Shown: positions 53,753 through 63,869 of the stretch, piece by piece
How the letters are laid out: each line of letters starts with the position of its first letter
Numbering within the stretch: position 1 is the stretch's first letter
Assembly (NCBI RefSeq): GCF_000003815.2
Contig: NC_049997.1
Span: forward strand, 5,277,082-5,341,081
Direction: 5' to 3'
Origin: Branchiostoma floridae
Taxonomy: Eukaryota; Chordata; Leptocardii; Amphioxiformes; Branchiostomatidae
Length of the DNA stretch: 64,000 bases
Notes under the pieces: model-generated
Told to the model about the DNA's origin: nothing
Seen by the model: only the letters and a program-made list of their open reading frames with translations
The model's database searches: none
Position numbers and translations under genes: made by a program

Positions 53753-55028
53753 GAGATACATGTACTGTCCACCACTATTGACGCCTTAAAGTGCGACCAC
53801 GACAACATGTCCGCCACTTTTGACGCCTTGAAGCGTGACCAAGACGACATACGCCAACTGTCCACCACTGTTGACGCCTTGAAGCACGACTACGACTACA
53901 TGTCCGCCACTTTTGATGCCTTGAAGCTCGACCACGACAACATGTCCGCCACTGTTGACGCCTTGAAGCGCGATCAAGACGACACACGCCAACTGTCCAC
54001 TACTGTTGATGCTTTGCAGCGCGACCACGACAACATGTCCGCCACTTTTGACGCCTTGAAGCACGACCAAGACGACATATCCGTCACTGCTGACGCCTTG
54101 AAGCGCGATCAAGACGACATACGACAACTGTCCACCACTGTTGATGCCATGCTGCGCGACCACGACAACATATCCGCCACTTCTGATGCCTTGAAGCGCG
54201 ACCAGGACGACATACGCCAACTGTCCACCACTGTTGACGCCTTGAAGCGTGACCACGACAACATGTCCGCCACTGTTGACGCCTTGAAGCGCGATCAAGA
54301 CGACATACGCCAACTGTCCACCACTGTTGATGCCATGCAGCGCGACCACGACAACATATCCGCCACTTTTGATGCCTTGAAGCGCGATCAAGACGACATA
54401 CGCCAACTGCCCACCACTGTTGACGCCTTGCAGGGCTGCCAAAACGAAATGCCCACCACTGTTGATGCCTTGAAGCGCGACCAAGATGACATACGCCAAC
54501 TTTCCACGACAGTGGCTGTTGATGCCTTGCAGCGCGACCGCGACAACATGTCCGCCACTTTTGACGCCTTGAAGCGCGACCAAGACGACATACGCCAACT
54601 GCCCACCACTGTTGACGCCTTGCAGGGCTACCAAAACAACATGCCCACCACTGTTGATGCCTTGAAGCGCGATCAAGACGACATACGCCAACTGTACAAC
54701 ACTGTTGATGCCTTGCAGGGCTACCAAAACGACATGTCCACCACTGTCGATGCCTTGAAGCTTGACCAAAATGACATACGCCAACTATCCACCACTGTTG
54801 ACGCTATGAAGAGGGACCAAGACAAAATACGCCAACTAAGCAACACTGTTGACGCACTGAAGCGCGACCAAAACGACATGTCTACCACCCTCGATGCCTT
54901 CAAGCGCGACAAAGACAGAATGCGCCAACTATCCACCACTGTTGAAGCCTTGAAGCGCGACCTGGACAAGGAGCGAAGCCGAACAACCGCCTTGGAACAG
55001 CGTCTTCTCGAGATGAGTAATTCTACAG
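53753..55028 (+). CDS. C-type lectin gene, exon 5 (coiled-coil stalk, 26 repeats)
   Basis: Acceptor CGTTTCTTTAG, donor GTTGGT, phase 0 in and phase 1 out, 425 codons. It begins EIHVLSTTIDALK and consists of 26 repeats of two kinds: a 14-residue unit such as TTVDALKRDHDNMS and a 17-residue unit such as TTVDALKRDQDDIRQLS. They mostly alternate. Hydrophobic Val, Leu, Ile/Met (and Leu in the longer unit) fall at heptad positions, so this is a long parallel coiled coil; the three added residues of the longer unit form a stutter. The end, LEQRLLEMSNST, lacks the repeat. The repeat DNA is nearly identical between units, which also keeps a 332-codon frame open on the minus strand (an artefact). The protein stalk would hold the lectin head away from the membrane and drive oligomerisation. 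Confidence 0.9.
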
Positions 55029-55161
55029 GTTGGTTTCCGTTGTTATGTGTACATTTTGTGATGGTGTATTGAGCAATATCACTATAATATTACTGAAAAT
55101 ATGTGCACTGATTATCATTATCCCATTAATTGATACTATTTACGGTAGTATCAATTATTAG

Positions 55162-55571
55162 TGGGACAGCGTGGCACGATCGGGAGCGCGTTGGTCTCAG
55201 GCCCGAGAGGTCCCGGGTTCAAATCCGCTTGTCGTGTCACCGATCTTGTGCCCGTGGGAAAGGCACTTTACACGACTTTCCTCACCTAACTCAGGTGTAA
55301 ATGAGTACATAGCTGCGGCTAGTGGCAGTGACAGGCCTTTGTGGTGGTGAAAGGCCATAGGGGCATGTTCGGGCATGACGCACCCGCCATGACACATGAG
55401 TCAGGGGTAGGAGGAACCCCTTGCATCCTTGGTCGGAAGTCCTCCTAGGAGACGGAAACTCCAAACAACAAACCTCTGTGGATCTGCCGCTACCAGCCCA
55501 AAGCTGCCTAGGCAGATCCGTGTAATGAGTTGTATCATTGGCAAATAAAATTTAAAAAAAAAAAAAAAAAT
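55162..55571 (+). repeat. tRNA-derived SINE
   Basis: The 5' part has an A-box-like GTGGCACGATCGGGAGCG and a B box GGTTCAAATCC at about 55216. The body continues with GGGAAAGGCACTTTACACGA, a motif common to many metazoan SINEs. It ends in AAATAAAATTTAAAAAA and a long A-tract. It lies in the intron between the stalk and lectin exons. The SINE type is recognised from its layout, not from a database match. Confidence 0.85.
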
Positions 55572-55744
55572 TTACCTTTTAGATAATTGTTATGCAGAAT
55601 TTTTTATGGATAATGTACATCTTGTGGTATTTTCATATTATTTCCTTAACAATAATATACTTCGATGTTTCTGTCTATTGTTTTACTCACTAGTTAGAAT
55701 TAACTTGACTCGTATTAGTTATTAGTTATGCCGGTATTAGATTT

Positions 55745-56400
55745 AAGGGTTAATGACCCGCCAAGAGGTTTATATGGTGTGAAACCACCGAGTGAGCGAA
55801 GCGAATGAGGTGGTTTTATTCGGTGGTTATAGCAAAGGACCAGGCGTTATCACACCATATACACCGAGGAACAGGCGGGTCACTAACGTTATTATCATAT
55901 AGCCTACCCAAACTTGCAAACTCCTGTATGACGCATAGATCCCTTGGTACCATAAGTGTGAATACCTTTGTAGAATATCTGAAAATTCACATCTGTTCCT
56001 TGGTACATAAGACGATTATATATTGCATTTTGAAACCAAAATGTCCACAGAAAATATTCGAAACGTTGCCGTCTCGGCATGTCAAGACTTTTCAAAATGT
56101 ATTTACTGTACTGTATTCATGATCATTCCTCCCTCCGGTGTCTGATCTTTCCTCCTTGTTCTGTGCTATTCTGATTCATGTATCTCTCATTCTGATTGGT
56201 CAGAGTCCTGTGTGTATCGCTCGTTCTGATTGATCAGAATTTGCATCGACACCAGTTGTTGTCGATGCAAATTCTGACCAATCAGAAGGAGCGATACACA
56301 CCGGGTTGGCCAGAATCTATGACTATGTGTTACTGCGTCATAACCAACATGAAACGGGGCCTTCTGATTGGTCCGCGGCGCCTGGCTATATGATAAAAAA
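55745..56400. mobile_element. Nested inverted-repeat elements
   Basis: First, AATGACCCGCC, then GAGGTTTATATGGTGTGA (55750-55785), is inverted at TCACACCATATACACCGAGG and GGCGGGTCA (55851-55882). Second, TTATCATATAGCC near 55892 is inverted at GGCTATATGATAAA near 56382. Third, a palindrome at 56210-56301 lies within the second. None has coding capacity. Confidence 0.65.
56210..56301. repeat. Palindrome with octamer and CCAAT-type words
   Basis: Left arm TGTGTATCGCTC, TTCTGATTGATCAGAATTTG and CATCGACA; right arm is the near-exact inverse. Each arm carries the octamer (ATTTGCAT at 56239, ATGCAAAT at 56265) and an ATTGG/CCAAT-like word (GATTGATC left, GACCAATC right). Confidence 0.75.
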
Positions 56401-56529
56401 CTACAAAACCTAATGGGGAGATATTCTGATGATGGAATTGTAATGATGTGTTAGTGTTGTAATTATGGAACATTTTTGATATTCCCAATGTCCATCCCCA
56501 CGTCTGTTATTTACTCATTTCCTTTCCAG

Positions 56530-56925
56530 CGCCTTGTCCTAGAGGTTACAAAGTGTTCCGCGGAATCTGCTATAAGGCCTTCAAGAAAGGACGACTGACA
56601 TTCGTCGGTGCGGGCGCGGCCTGTCGTCAACATGGCGGCACCCTTGCCATGCCCCGAGACGCTGAAATCAACAAATTCCTGCTCTCCTTTGTTAAGTCTG
56701 GTCATTTCTGGTTCGGCCTACACTATCAGCGCGAAGAGGGAAGCTTTGAGTGGGTGGATGGTTCTGCACTTGGGACGTACAGCTACTGGGGTCCAGGAGA
56801 ACCAAAAAAACGAGAGCGAAAGCGTTTTGATTGCGTTTATTACTCCATGTTAATGGAACACAAGTGGGCAGTCGGAGCATGCGACCTGTGGAGCCGGAGA
56901 AGCTTCATATGCCAGGTTGTTCCAG
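56530..56925 (+). CDS. C-type lectin gene, exon 6 (lectin-like domain)
   Basis: Acceptor TTTCCAG, donor GTACGT, phase 1 in and out. It encodes a complete long-form C-type lectin-like domain of about 130 residues: CPRGYKVFRGICYKAF, RLTFVGAGAACRQHGGTLAM, HFWFGLHYQ (WIGL-type core), FEWVDGSALGTYSYWGPGEP, FDCVYYS, GACDLW and SFICQ. All six cysteines of the long form are present. The calcium-site motif is GEPKKRER where EPN or QPD is usual, and KWAVGACD replaces the WND motif, so sugar binding by the classical site is doubtful. Codon usage and length are normal for the family. Confidence 0.9.
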
Positions 56926-57473
56926 GTACGTCTTCATAACAGAACCATTCCTTAAAAATTCTGTCTAGTAAATTTAGGCCACACCAATTTAATTTGTTGG
57001 TTCTCGGATTTCCCGACCCATTTTTTCCGATTTGGAAAAAACAGTTTAGTCCAAAGAAAAATAATATAGGTTTTGCTATTGCAGACCTGTAAAAAAAACC
57101 ATTCCAGGGGCTTTCCAGGGGCACATACTGCTAAAACCAATCAGAGCACTTATTTGCATTCACATGATCAGAACAGTGGTATAAAATCAAAGGAAGAGAT
57201 TCATTGGATAAATCATGCCATGAAAAGCTGAAAAGTTGACTACTTACCTTGTTTTTTTGTGTTATATAAGTTGACCACAGACTTTTTGCAATTTTTTTTT
57301 TTTTCAACCGACCGCCCCATTATTTTTCTGAAAAAATCCAAGAACCGAGAAATTAAATTGGTGTGGCCTTAGCACTGTTTACTATATATTCACATTTGAT
57401 CACCAGGGCTTTCGTCACAAACCATGTCAAAAACAGTACCTCACAACTCATCCCTGTTATTTCTTTTTTTCAG
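56926..57473 (+). other. Lectin gene last intron
   Basis: A 548-bp intron from GTACGT to TTTTTTTCAG. An inverted repeat occurs within it: AGGCCACACCAATTTAATTT near 56976 and its inverse near 57352. No coding content. Confidence 0.55.
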
Positions 57474-57523
57474 GAAGTATCTGTGTAACGGCTTCCACAG
57501 TAAAACTAGCCAGTGAAATGTAA
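57474..57523 (+). CDS. C-type lectin gene, exon 7 (last coding exon)
   Basis: A polypyrimidine tract and CAG precede GAAGTATCTGTGTAACGG, read in phase 1 as GSICVTASTVKLASEM and a TAA at 57521. With the other six exons the coding length is 2127 bp, a multiple of three, for 708 residues. If the intron were retained, translation would instead stop at 56937, four codons after the lectin exon. The exon is too short to be seen as a frame. Confidence 0.6.
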
Positions 57524-58250
57524 ACCCTGGAATTATAGAATGTGTCCTAAATAGCACCTTGTTTTTAAAATATTCTTTCGTTTTTTTTTCTAGTAGAAAA
57601 TTAATAATACAAAAGAAATAATGGATGTAATTTAATGAAGCAATAATGAATGGGCTCCAATAGCAATGCAGCTCTGTACAATGGTAGTCATGCCTCACAG
57701 TTTTCACATACTAGAGACAATTGTACAGATCTTTTCGCATTAGCCAGGAGTTAATTTCACATGAAGAACTTTCTAGAGAGGGAAAAGCTCAACATTTTGC
57801 CGTATCAAAACAAAACAGACAAAATGTAATCGTTTTAAATATCTTCACACAAGACATCAAGACAACACGTTACTTTACCTTTTATCGTAGGATGACTTCA
57901 TTTTGTTGTTTCACATTAGCGAAAAAGGTTAATTTTCTTTTGGCGCTATGGTGGATAGTTGAGGACGTATGTGTGCATACCTCGATGATTTGTTCCTGGA
58001 TCATCATAATACTTACTAAGTCGGTACTCGTATGTGTTATTTGAGGCAAAGGTCAAGTTTAATAGTGGGCATCGTAGCTTCTTCCTACTAGTACTGTCTG
58101 CACGTGTTATACATATTGTTGTCGTGTATGCAGTCAGCTTTGCAGGTTACAGACTTTGAAACAACTTTGTTGTTGGTGAAGTTGACTTTCGTCTTTGTCG
58201 AGATGTTTTTAACTCTATCTCTACTGTACGGTATTTCTATATTATTTGTC
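57524..58250. other. Lectin 3' region, no further gene seen
   Basis: May contain the 3' UTR. No clear AATAAA close to the stop. The 107-codon frame 57721-58044 has no recognisable domain. Confidence 0.45.
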
Positions 58251-59085
58251 TTAACCCTATTCAGACCGGGGGGGGGGCTTTTGAGGCCCGCGCTAACTTT
58301 GATGCCCTATAACGCCAGAACGGCTTACGCTAGAGCCACCAAATTTGATGAGTTTTCCTAAAATATTGTTGACAACAATTTTACGAAGTTTGACAAATTT
58401 TCCATATTTTCTTGTTGCCATGGCAACCGTTTGTTGACAGGCAGTTTTGCCAAAAATCACTATTTTTGGTTCTAACAATGTATTTTTCACATTTGTTTGC
58501 TATGTTACTGTGATTTTGTTACATAAATAAAATCTTATATTATATTATAAGCTAATTAGCCCTTAAAATTTGTAACTACCTGGTATTTTTTCATCAAAAA
58601 CCATCTAAATGAATGAATTTAGTCTATTTCCATTGCCCTTTGTGGTTATTTGTTGCAAAAAAAGTATTTTTAAAAATTCAAGGTGGTGGATATAATATGG
58701 CGGAACCCAACTCGTATCTTAGATGTGCATGACGTCATTTTATGACGTCATATTGACGTCATTGATGTTTCTTTGGGCAACGCAAGGCGTAACAAACATT
58801 ATTATTCTGTTATCTACACTTGTTGTTACATTTTTTGTAGCATAACTTGAAGTTTTCTGAGAATACCCTTTTTTCATGGGTTTGGCCAATATAATCAAAT
58901 TGATGACGTCATAATTACGTCATCTTACGTCAACGTAACGTCAAACGTCACATACTTGTCAGATATTATGTCGACATCATGTCCAAAACATTTGGTGGCC
59001 CTACAGCACGTCGTTTTAGTGTTATTGGCCTTAGAAGTGGAGGGCCTCAAAAGCCCCCCCCCCCCCCGGTCCAGGGATGACCAAA
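58251..59085 (+). mobile_element. TTAA element, copy 1, right end lost
   Basis: Starts TTAACCCTATTCAGACCGGG like copy 2 and shares GTTGCCATGGCAAC, GACAGGCA and the TGACGTCA cluster (58733-58762, 58902-58909). The right terminus is eroded after GCCCGGTGTG and runs into a C-rich tandem array. Confidence 0.82.
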
Positions 59086-59232
59086 AAAGCCCGGTGTGAC
59101 AGCGATCTCGCCCCCCCGTGATCTCGCCCCCCCGGGGGCGAAATCACTAGCGATCTCGCCCCCCCGGGGCGAATTCACTAGCGATCTCGCCCTCCCCGGC
59201 TAGTGATCTCGCCCCCCCTACCTCGCCTTTAC
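59086..59232. repeat. GATCTCGCCCCCC tandem array beside a gap
   Basis: About six copies of (A/G)GCGATCTCGCCCCCCC-type units, some with GGGGCGAATTCACTAGC between. It runs into the gap, which probably reflects assembly trouble in this array. Confidence 0.85.
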
Positions 59233-59332
59233 NNNNNNNNNNNNNNNNNNNNNNNNNNNNNNNNNNNNNNNNNNNNNNNNNNNNNNNNNNNNNNNNNNNN
59301 NNNNNNNNNNNNNNNNNNNNNNNNNNNNNNNN
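59233..59332. other. Assembly gap, 100 N
   Basis: Exactly 100 N, a typical placeholder of unknown true length. Confidence 0.99.
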
Positions 59333-59934
59333 TCAATCTCTACACCACAAGTTACAAAGATTGAACTGTTCTTCTATACAGCAGAATAAATCAAATCAAC
59401 TAGTGTTTCACTAAACACATGCCGTCGCCAAATAATCAAGGCTTGTTATGGTTAGTGTCTTTATTAGGGATTAAGTATAAGGTCTCACTCAGCTTTTTGA
59501 GTTATGCTGATGACATACATACACAACCACACTGCAGCCACTCCACCATGGCACAACCAAAAACGTACCATAACCTGTTTTTGGCTTTGGTAAAAATTCC
59601 AATCATTTACCAACATAGTATTAAAGTTTGTTCTCATTAATCATTCAAATGAGGTCCTTATTTGCATAATTGATATTCATCGATATTCCTTTCTTTCTCA
59701 GTGACAGATGACAAATAGTACAACCTTTACTATCATGGAATGCATCGGATTTCATCAATTATGCAAATTAGCTCTTTTTTTATAGAATCTCCCTAGGTCT
59801 ATCATCAGATTAACTTAAGCTATCATCATGAAACCAGTCTTGTTTTCCAATAGCCCAACTATAATGCCAGCTGTATCATGTTGACCTATTAACCAAGATC
59901 TAAAGACACCAGCTGTAAATTACATCTACCGACG
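59333..59934. other. No gene seen
   Basis: AT-rich DNA after the gap. TTTGCATAATTGATATTCAT resembles phrases in the dispersed repeats. Confidence 0.45.
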
Positions 59935-60829
59935 TTAACCCTATCCAGACCGGGGAGGGGCTAAAAGTGCATGCGCCAACTTTGACGTCGTATAACTGGC
60001 AAACGACGTGTGCTAGGACTACGAAACTTGATGACTTTTCCTAAAATATTGTTGTCAAAAAATTTAGTTTGTGATTTTTCGTGTTGCCATGGCAACGGGT
60101 TTCTGACAGGCATATTTTCCCAAATTTACTAATTTCAGTTTGAATCATGGGATTTCATGGTTTTATTGCTAAATCAAACTTGTTTATATAATTAACATCC
60201 TGTGTAATTTTAAGTTACATTTCTAATTAAATATTCATAATTTATGCTAATTTGATGACGTCATGGGTCAAAATCTAAGATGGCGGACAATGTCATTTTC
60301 AACGATAAATACATGTTATTTTTACTCAAATACCGTCAAAATCTTTTATTTTCTTACAAAACACAATCACTTTATCATTTTTAGTCCATTTCTATTGGGT
60401 ATTGGGGTTATATGTGGAAAAAATCGTATCTTAGTAAATTCAAGCTTGTCGATCCGATGGCGGACAAATTACGTCATTTTCTGACGTCATATAGACGTCA
60501 ATGTCATCGTCATTGGCAACAAAACACTTGGCAGACTTAGAAACCAATAAGATAACCTTGATTGTCATCGTTTTCTTCAATACATTTAAGTATAGCGGAA
60601 ATTTTATATTTTGACGATTTAGCCCAAAATATGACATTATGACGTCATAATTACGTCATATTACGTCATAACGATACCAGATTTACAGAAAATATAAAGC
60701 TTTACTAGTACATCATTCCCTCTAAATTTGGTGATCGTAACCCAAGCCGTTTTGAAATTACGAAGGGTGGGTCAAAAGAGCCCCCCCGGTCCCCGGAAGG
60801 CCCAAAAAGCCCGGCCTGGATAGGGTTAA
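59935..60829 (+). mobile_element. TTAA element, copy 2, full-length
   Basis: Begins TTAACCCTATCCAGACCGGG and ends GCCCGGCCTGGATAGGGTTAA less a base, so TIRs of about 20 bp flanked by TTAA. The 895 bp have no coding frame of note. Inside are GTTGCCATGGCAAC, AAGATGGCGGAC and TGACGTCA at 60256, 60482 and 60641 with several half sites. TTAA duplication points to piggyBac- or Kolobok-type mobilisation. Confidence 0.9.
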
Positions 60830-61005
60830 CACTGAATGCAGTATGATACAGCGGTCACAGAACTTTTCCTAAGTGTTTATTCAAAATAGATATTGATTTT
60901 CATAATTTGCATCTCATTATGTTCATTATCACCCAAGGTACCTACCTACCAAAAACAAAGAATATCCATCAATGCCCTCTGAAGTTATCCTTCTCAAAAG
61001 TTACA
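60830..61005. other. No feature seen
   Basis: Short spacer between the TTAA element and the dispersed repeat. Confidence 0.4.
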
Positions 61006-61310
61006 AACTATAAGACCCACTGCAGTTCCAAACCAGCTGCTAGGGGGCCCAAACTTACACCATTTACTCCTTGTCCCAACAGCTATCCACCACTTAAAAT
61101 GATAAACTTGGCACTTCAAGAAAATTTCAGTGAAAACTTTTATGCACACTTGCAGTACCAAAACCAGTCGCCAAGTGGCCCATTATAAAACTTGACCTCC
61201 CTTTTTGTGACACCTACCTATCCACCAAATATCATTGACATCCATCAAGAACATCTCGAGTTATCCTGTATACAGACAAACGCACTTACGTACAAAGCCA
61301 GCTACAGCAC
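61006..61310 (-). repeat. Dispersed repeat family, copy C, reverse orientation
   Basis: On the plus strand it reads CTGCAGTTCCAAACCAGCTG, CTAGGGGGCCC and ATCTCGAGTTATCCTGTATA, the inverse of words in copies A and B. Two subcopies (61019, 61153) lie about 135 bp apart. Confidence 0.6.
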
Positions 61311-62330
61311 CATAGGTAAAAGCTAGCTAAACCATTCTCACACTTGACAATCCTCTCCAAAACCGCTACACACCTACTAAATACCAAGTCCCGCAGCTGC
61401 ATTTTGACTTATGCTGCCCCAAACAAACCGCAAGAAAATACCAAGCTCGCTGCTGTACCGATGAAAACGCCAGGTAAACCGTTTTCGAACTAGGCAATCG
61501 TTTCCACAACCGCTACACACCTACCAAAAGTCAAAAAGATCCGTTCACAATTTCTCGACTTATAAGTTCTAGGTCCTCAACAATGTAAATCCCGGTACAC
61601 CGGGTACAATTCGCTGGGAATACTTTGAGTGCACTGGATACATCTGGTCTCCGGAAATACTTTCAGTGAACAAGGGGAACAACATATTTTCGGTTACATG
61701 TTCTTTTGTTATTTTGTATGAGCTATGTTTGGGGTTCCCGAAACGAGGATTACCACGACGTGAAGTTCCTCAAAACACATCATTCGAAATGAAACGTGCG
61801 ATTTCTCAAACGTGTATTGAGGAACCACACGTCGTGCTATTCCTCATATCATGGTCCCCCTATATACCTGATAGGACACAAAGAACAAAAGATATTGACT
61901 ATAAGGTCGCAAACAATAGAATGAAAGAACAATACCATCAAAAACGGTTACTACGTTAAGCGTATTTATTGCAACATATAACGTTAGGTACATGAGGTAC
62001 ACTCAAGCTCAACACGATTATTTTCGTATCGTCATCAGAACAAGGCGATAGACCAATAAAACATTGAAACAAATACAGGTATAAACAGTAACATTAAAGC
62101 AAAGCATATATATAAAAAAAGTTATATGCACCTTGTATTTCTCGTCATCACATATTTCAAATAACAAACTTCCCTAAACATTAACGTTATATCGAGAAGA
62201 CATCAACTGACACAAGAAGCTTGTGTTACTCGCAGCGTAAACATTTCCTCTACTAGACAATCATGTCGACTTAGTTTTCACTGACATATAGAATATAGTT
62301 TAATATCATCGTCACATGGTACGTATACGT
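61311..62330. other. No gene supported
   Basis: Contains two related phrases with ACCGCTACACACCTAC (61370, 61507) and a 97-codon frame at 61666-61959 with no domain. No gene recognised. Confidence 0.45.
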
Positions 62331-63120
62331 CTAGGATACAGTTCAACCTCACGATTACACCTTACGTATAGAATATAGTTTGACATCATGATCACACCGT
62401 ACATATAGAATACAGTTTGACATCATGATTACACCGTAAGCATATAATACAGTTCTATATCATGATCACACAGTGATATGGAATACAGTTCTACATCATG
62501 ATTACACCGTACATATAGAATACAGTTTGACATCATGATTACACCGTACATATAGAATACAGTTTGACATTATGATCACACCGTACATATAGAATACAGT
62601 TTGACATCATGATTACACCGTACATATAGAATACAGTTTGACGTTATGATCACACCGTACATATAGAATACAGTTTGACATCATGATTACACCGTACATA
62701 TAGAATACAGTTTGACATTATGATCACACCGTACATATAGAATACAGTTTGACTTCATGATTACACAGTACATATAGAATACAGTTTGACATTGATATNN
62801 NNNNNNNNNNNNNNNNNNNNNNNNNNNNNNNNNNNNNNNNNNNNNNNNNNNNNNNNNNNNNNNNNNNNNNNNNNNNNNNNNNNNNNNNNNNNNNNNNNNN
62901 NNNNNNNNNNNNNNNNNNNNNNNNNNNNNNNNNNNNNNNNNNNNNNNNNNNNNNNNNNNNNNNNNNNNNNNNNNNNNNGACATCATGATTACACCGTACG
63001 TATAGAATACAGTTTGACATCATTATTACACCGTACACATAGAATGATGATGTTGATGGTGACGTATAGAATACAGCTTTACGTCATGATCACGCTGTAC
63101 GTGTAAAATATATTTTGACA
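62331..63120. repeat. 37-bp satellite with 74-bp higher-order unit
   Basis: CATATAGAATACAGTTTGAC recurs every 37 bp. Successive units alternate between CATCATGATTACACC and CATTATGATCACACC, giving a 74-bp dimer, clearest at 62510-62760. The outer units are diverged. A gap interrupts the array. Confidence 0.95.
62799..62978. other. Assembly gap, 180 N within the satellite
   Basis: 180 N inside the 37-bp array; the number is not a round placeholder and is close to five units (185 bp). Confidence 0.98.
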
Positions 63121-63238
63121 TATCATGATCACAGATATCTTTTGGGTACATACCCGGCTGTATATCCAGATCGAGCTTATTCATAGGCTTGTCCTCTTGT
63201 CCCATGAAAGAATAAATGAATGAATGAATGGTTTATTA

Positions 63239-63862
63239 GCAAAACGATGACAATAAAGGTTATCTTATTGGTGTCTAAGTCTGCCAAGTCCTTTGTTGCC
63301 AATGACGATGACAATGACGTCTATATGACGTCAGAAAATGACGTCATTTGTCCGCCATCTTGGATCGACAAGCTTGAATTTTCTAAAATACGATTTTTTC
63401 CACATATAACCCCAATACCCAATAGAAATGGACTGAAAATGATCAACTGATTGTGTTTTGTTGGAAAATAAAAGATTTTGACGGTATTTGAGTAAAAATA
63501 ACATGTATTTATCGTTGGAAATGACATTGTCCGCCATCTTGGATTTTGACCCATGACGTCATCAAATTAGCATAAATTATGAATATTTAATTAGAAATGT
63601 AACATAAAATTACACAGGATGTTAATGATATAAAGAAACAAGTTTGATCTAGCAATAAAACCATGAAATCCCATAATTCAAACTGAAATTAGTCAATTTG
63701 GGAAAATATGCCTGTCAGAAACCCGTTGCCATGGCAACACGAAAAATCACAAACAAATTTTTTTTCGCAGAATTGTTGCCAACAATATTTTAGGAAAAGT
63801 CACCAAGTTTCGTAGTCCTAGCACACGTCATTCACCAGTTATACAACGTCAAAGTTGATGCG
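63239..63862 (-). mobile_element. TTAA element, copy 3, both ends lost
   Basis: Reverse-orientation copy, very close to copy 2 over its central 600 bp, including TGACGTCA sites at 63328, 63341 and 63554 and two CCGCCATCTTGGA words. The left end gives way to an AATGAATG-repeat tract at 63215 and the right end to LINE-like sequence at 63865. Confidence 0.88.
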
Positions 63863-63869
63863 GGCACCG

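Noticed and set aside
53786..54784. 332-codon minus-strand frame made of VALQGINSGG repeats
   Set aside because: It is the antisense of the lectin stalk exon. Repeat lengths divisible by three keep it open. The plus strand has splice signals, phase continuity and a coherent protein.
55162..55230. A functional tRNA gene
   Set aside because: It has A- and B-box-like words but is followed by a SINE body and an A-rich tail, and I could not fold a clean cloverleaf.
60815..60829. TAGGGTTAA as a telomere-like repeat
   Set aside because: It occurs once at each end of a TTAA element and forms its inverted repeat. There is no tandem TTAGGG.
61666..61959. 97-codon frame as a gene
   Set aside because: No domain, no start context and no neighbouring exon recognised.
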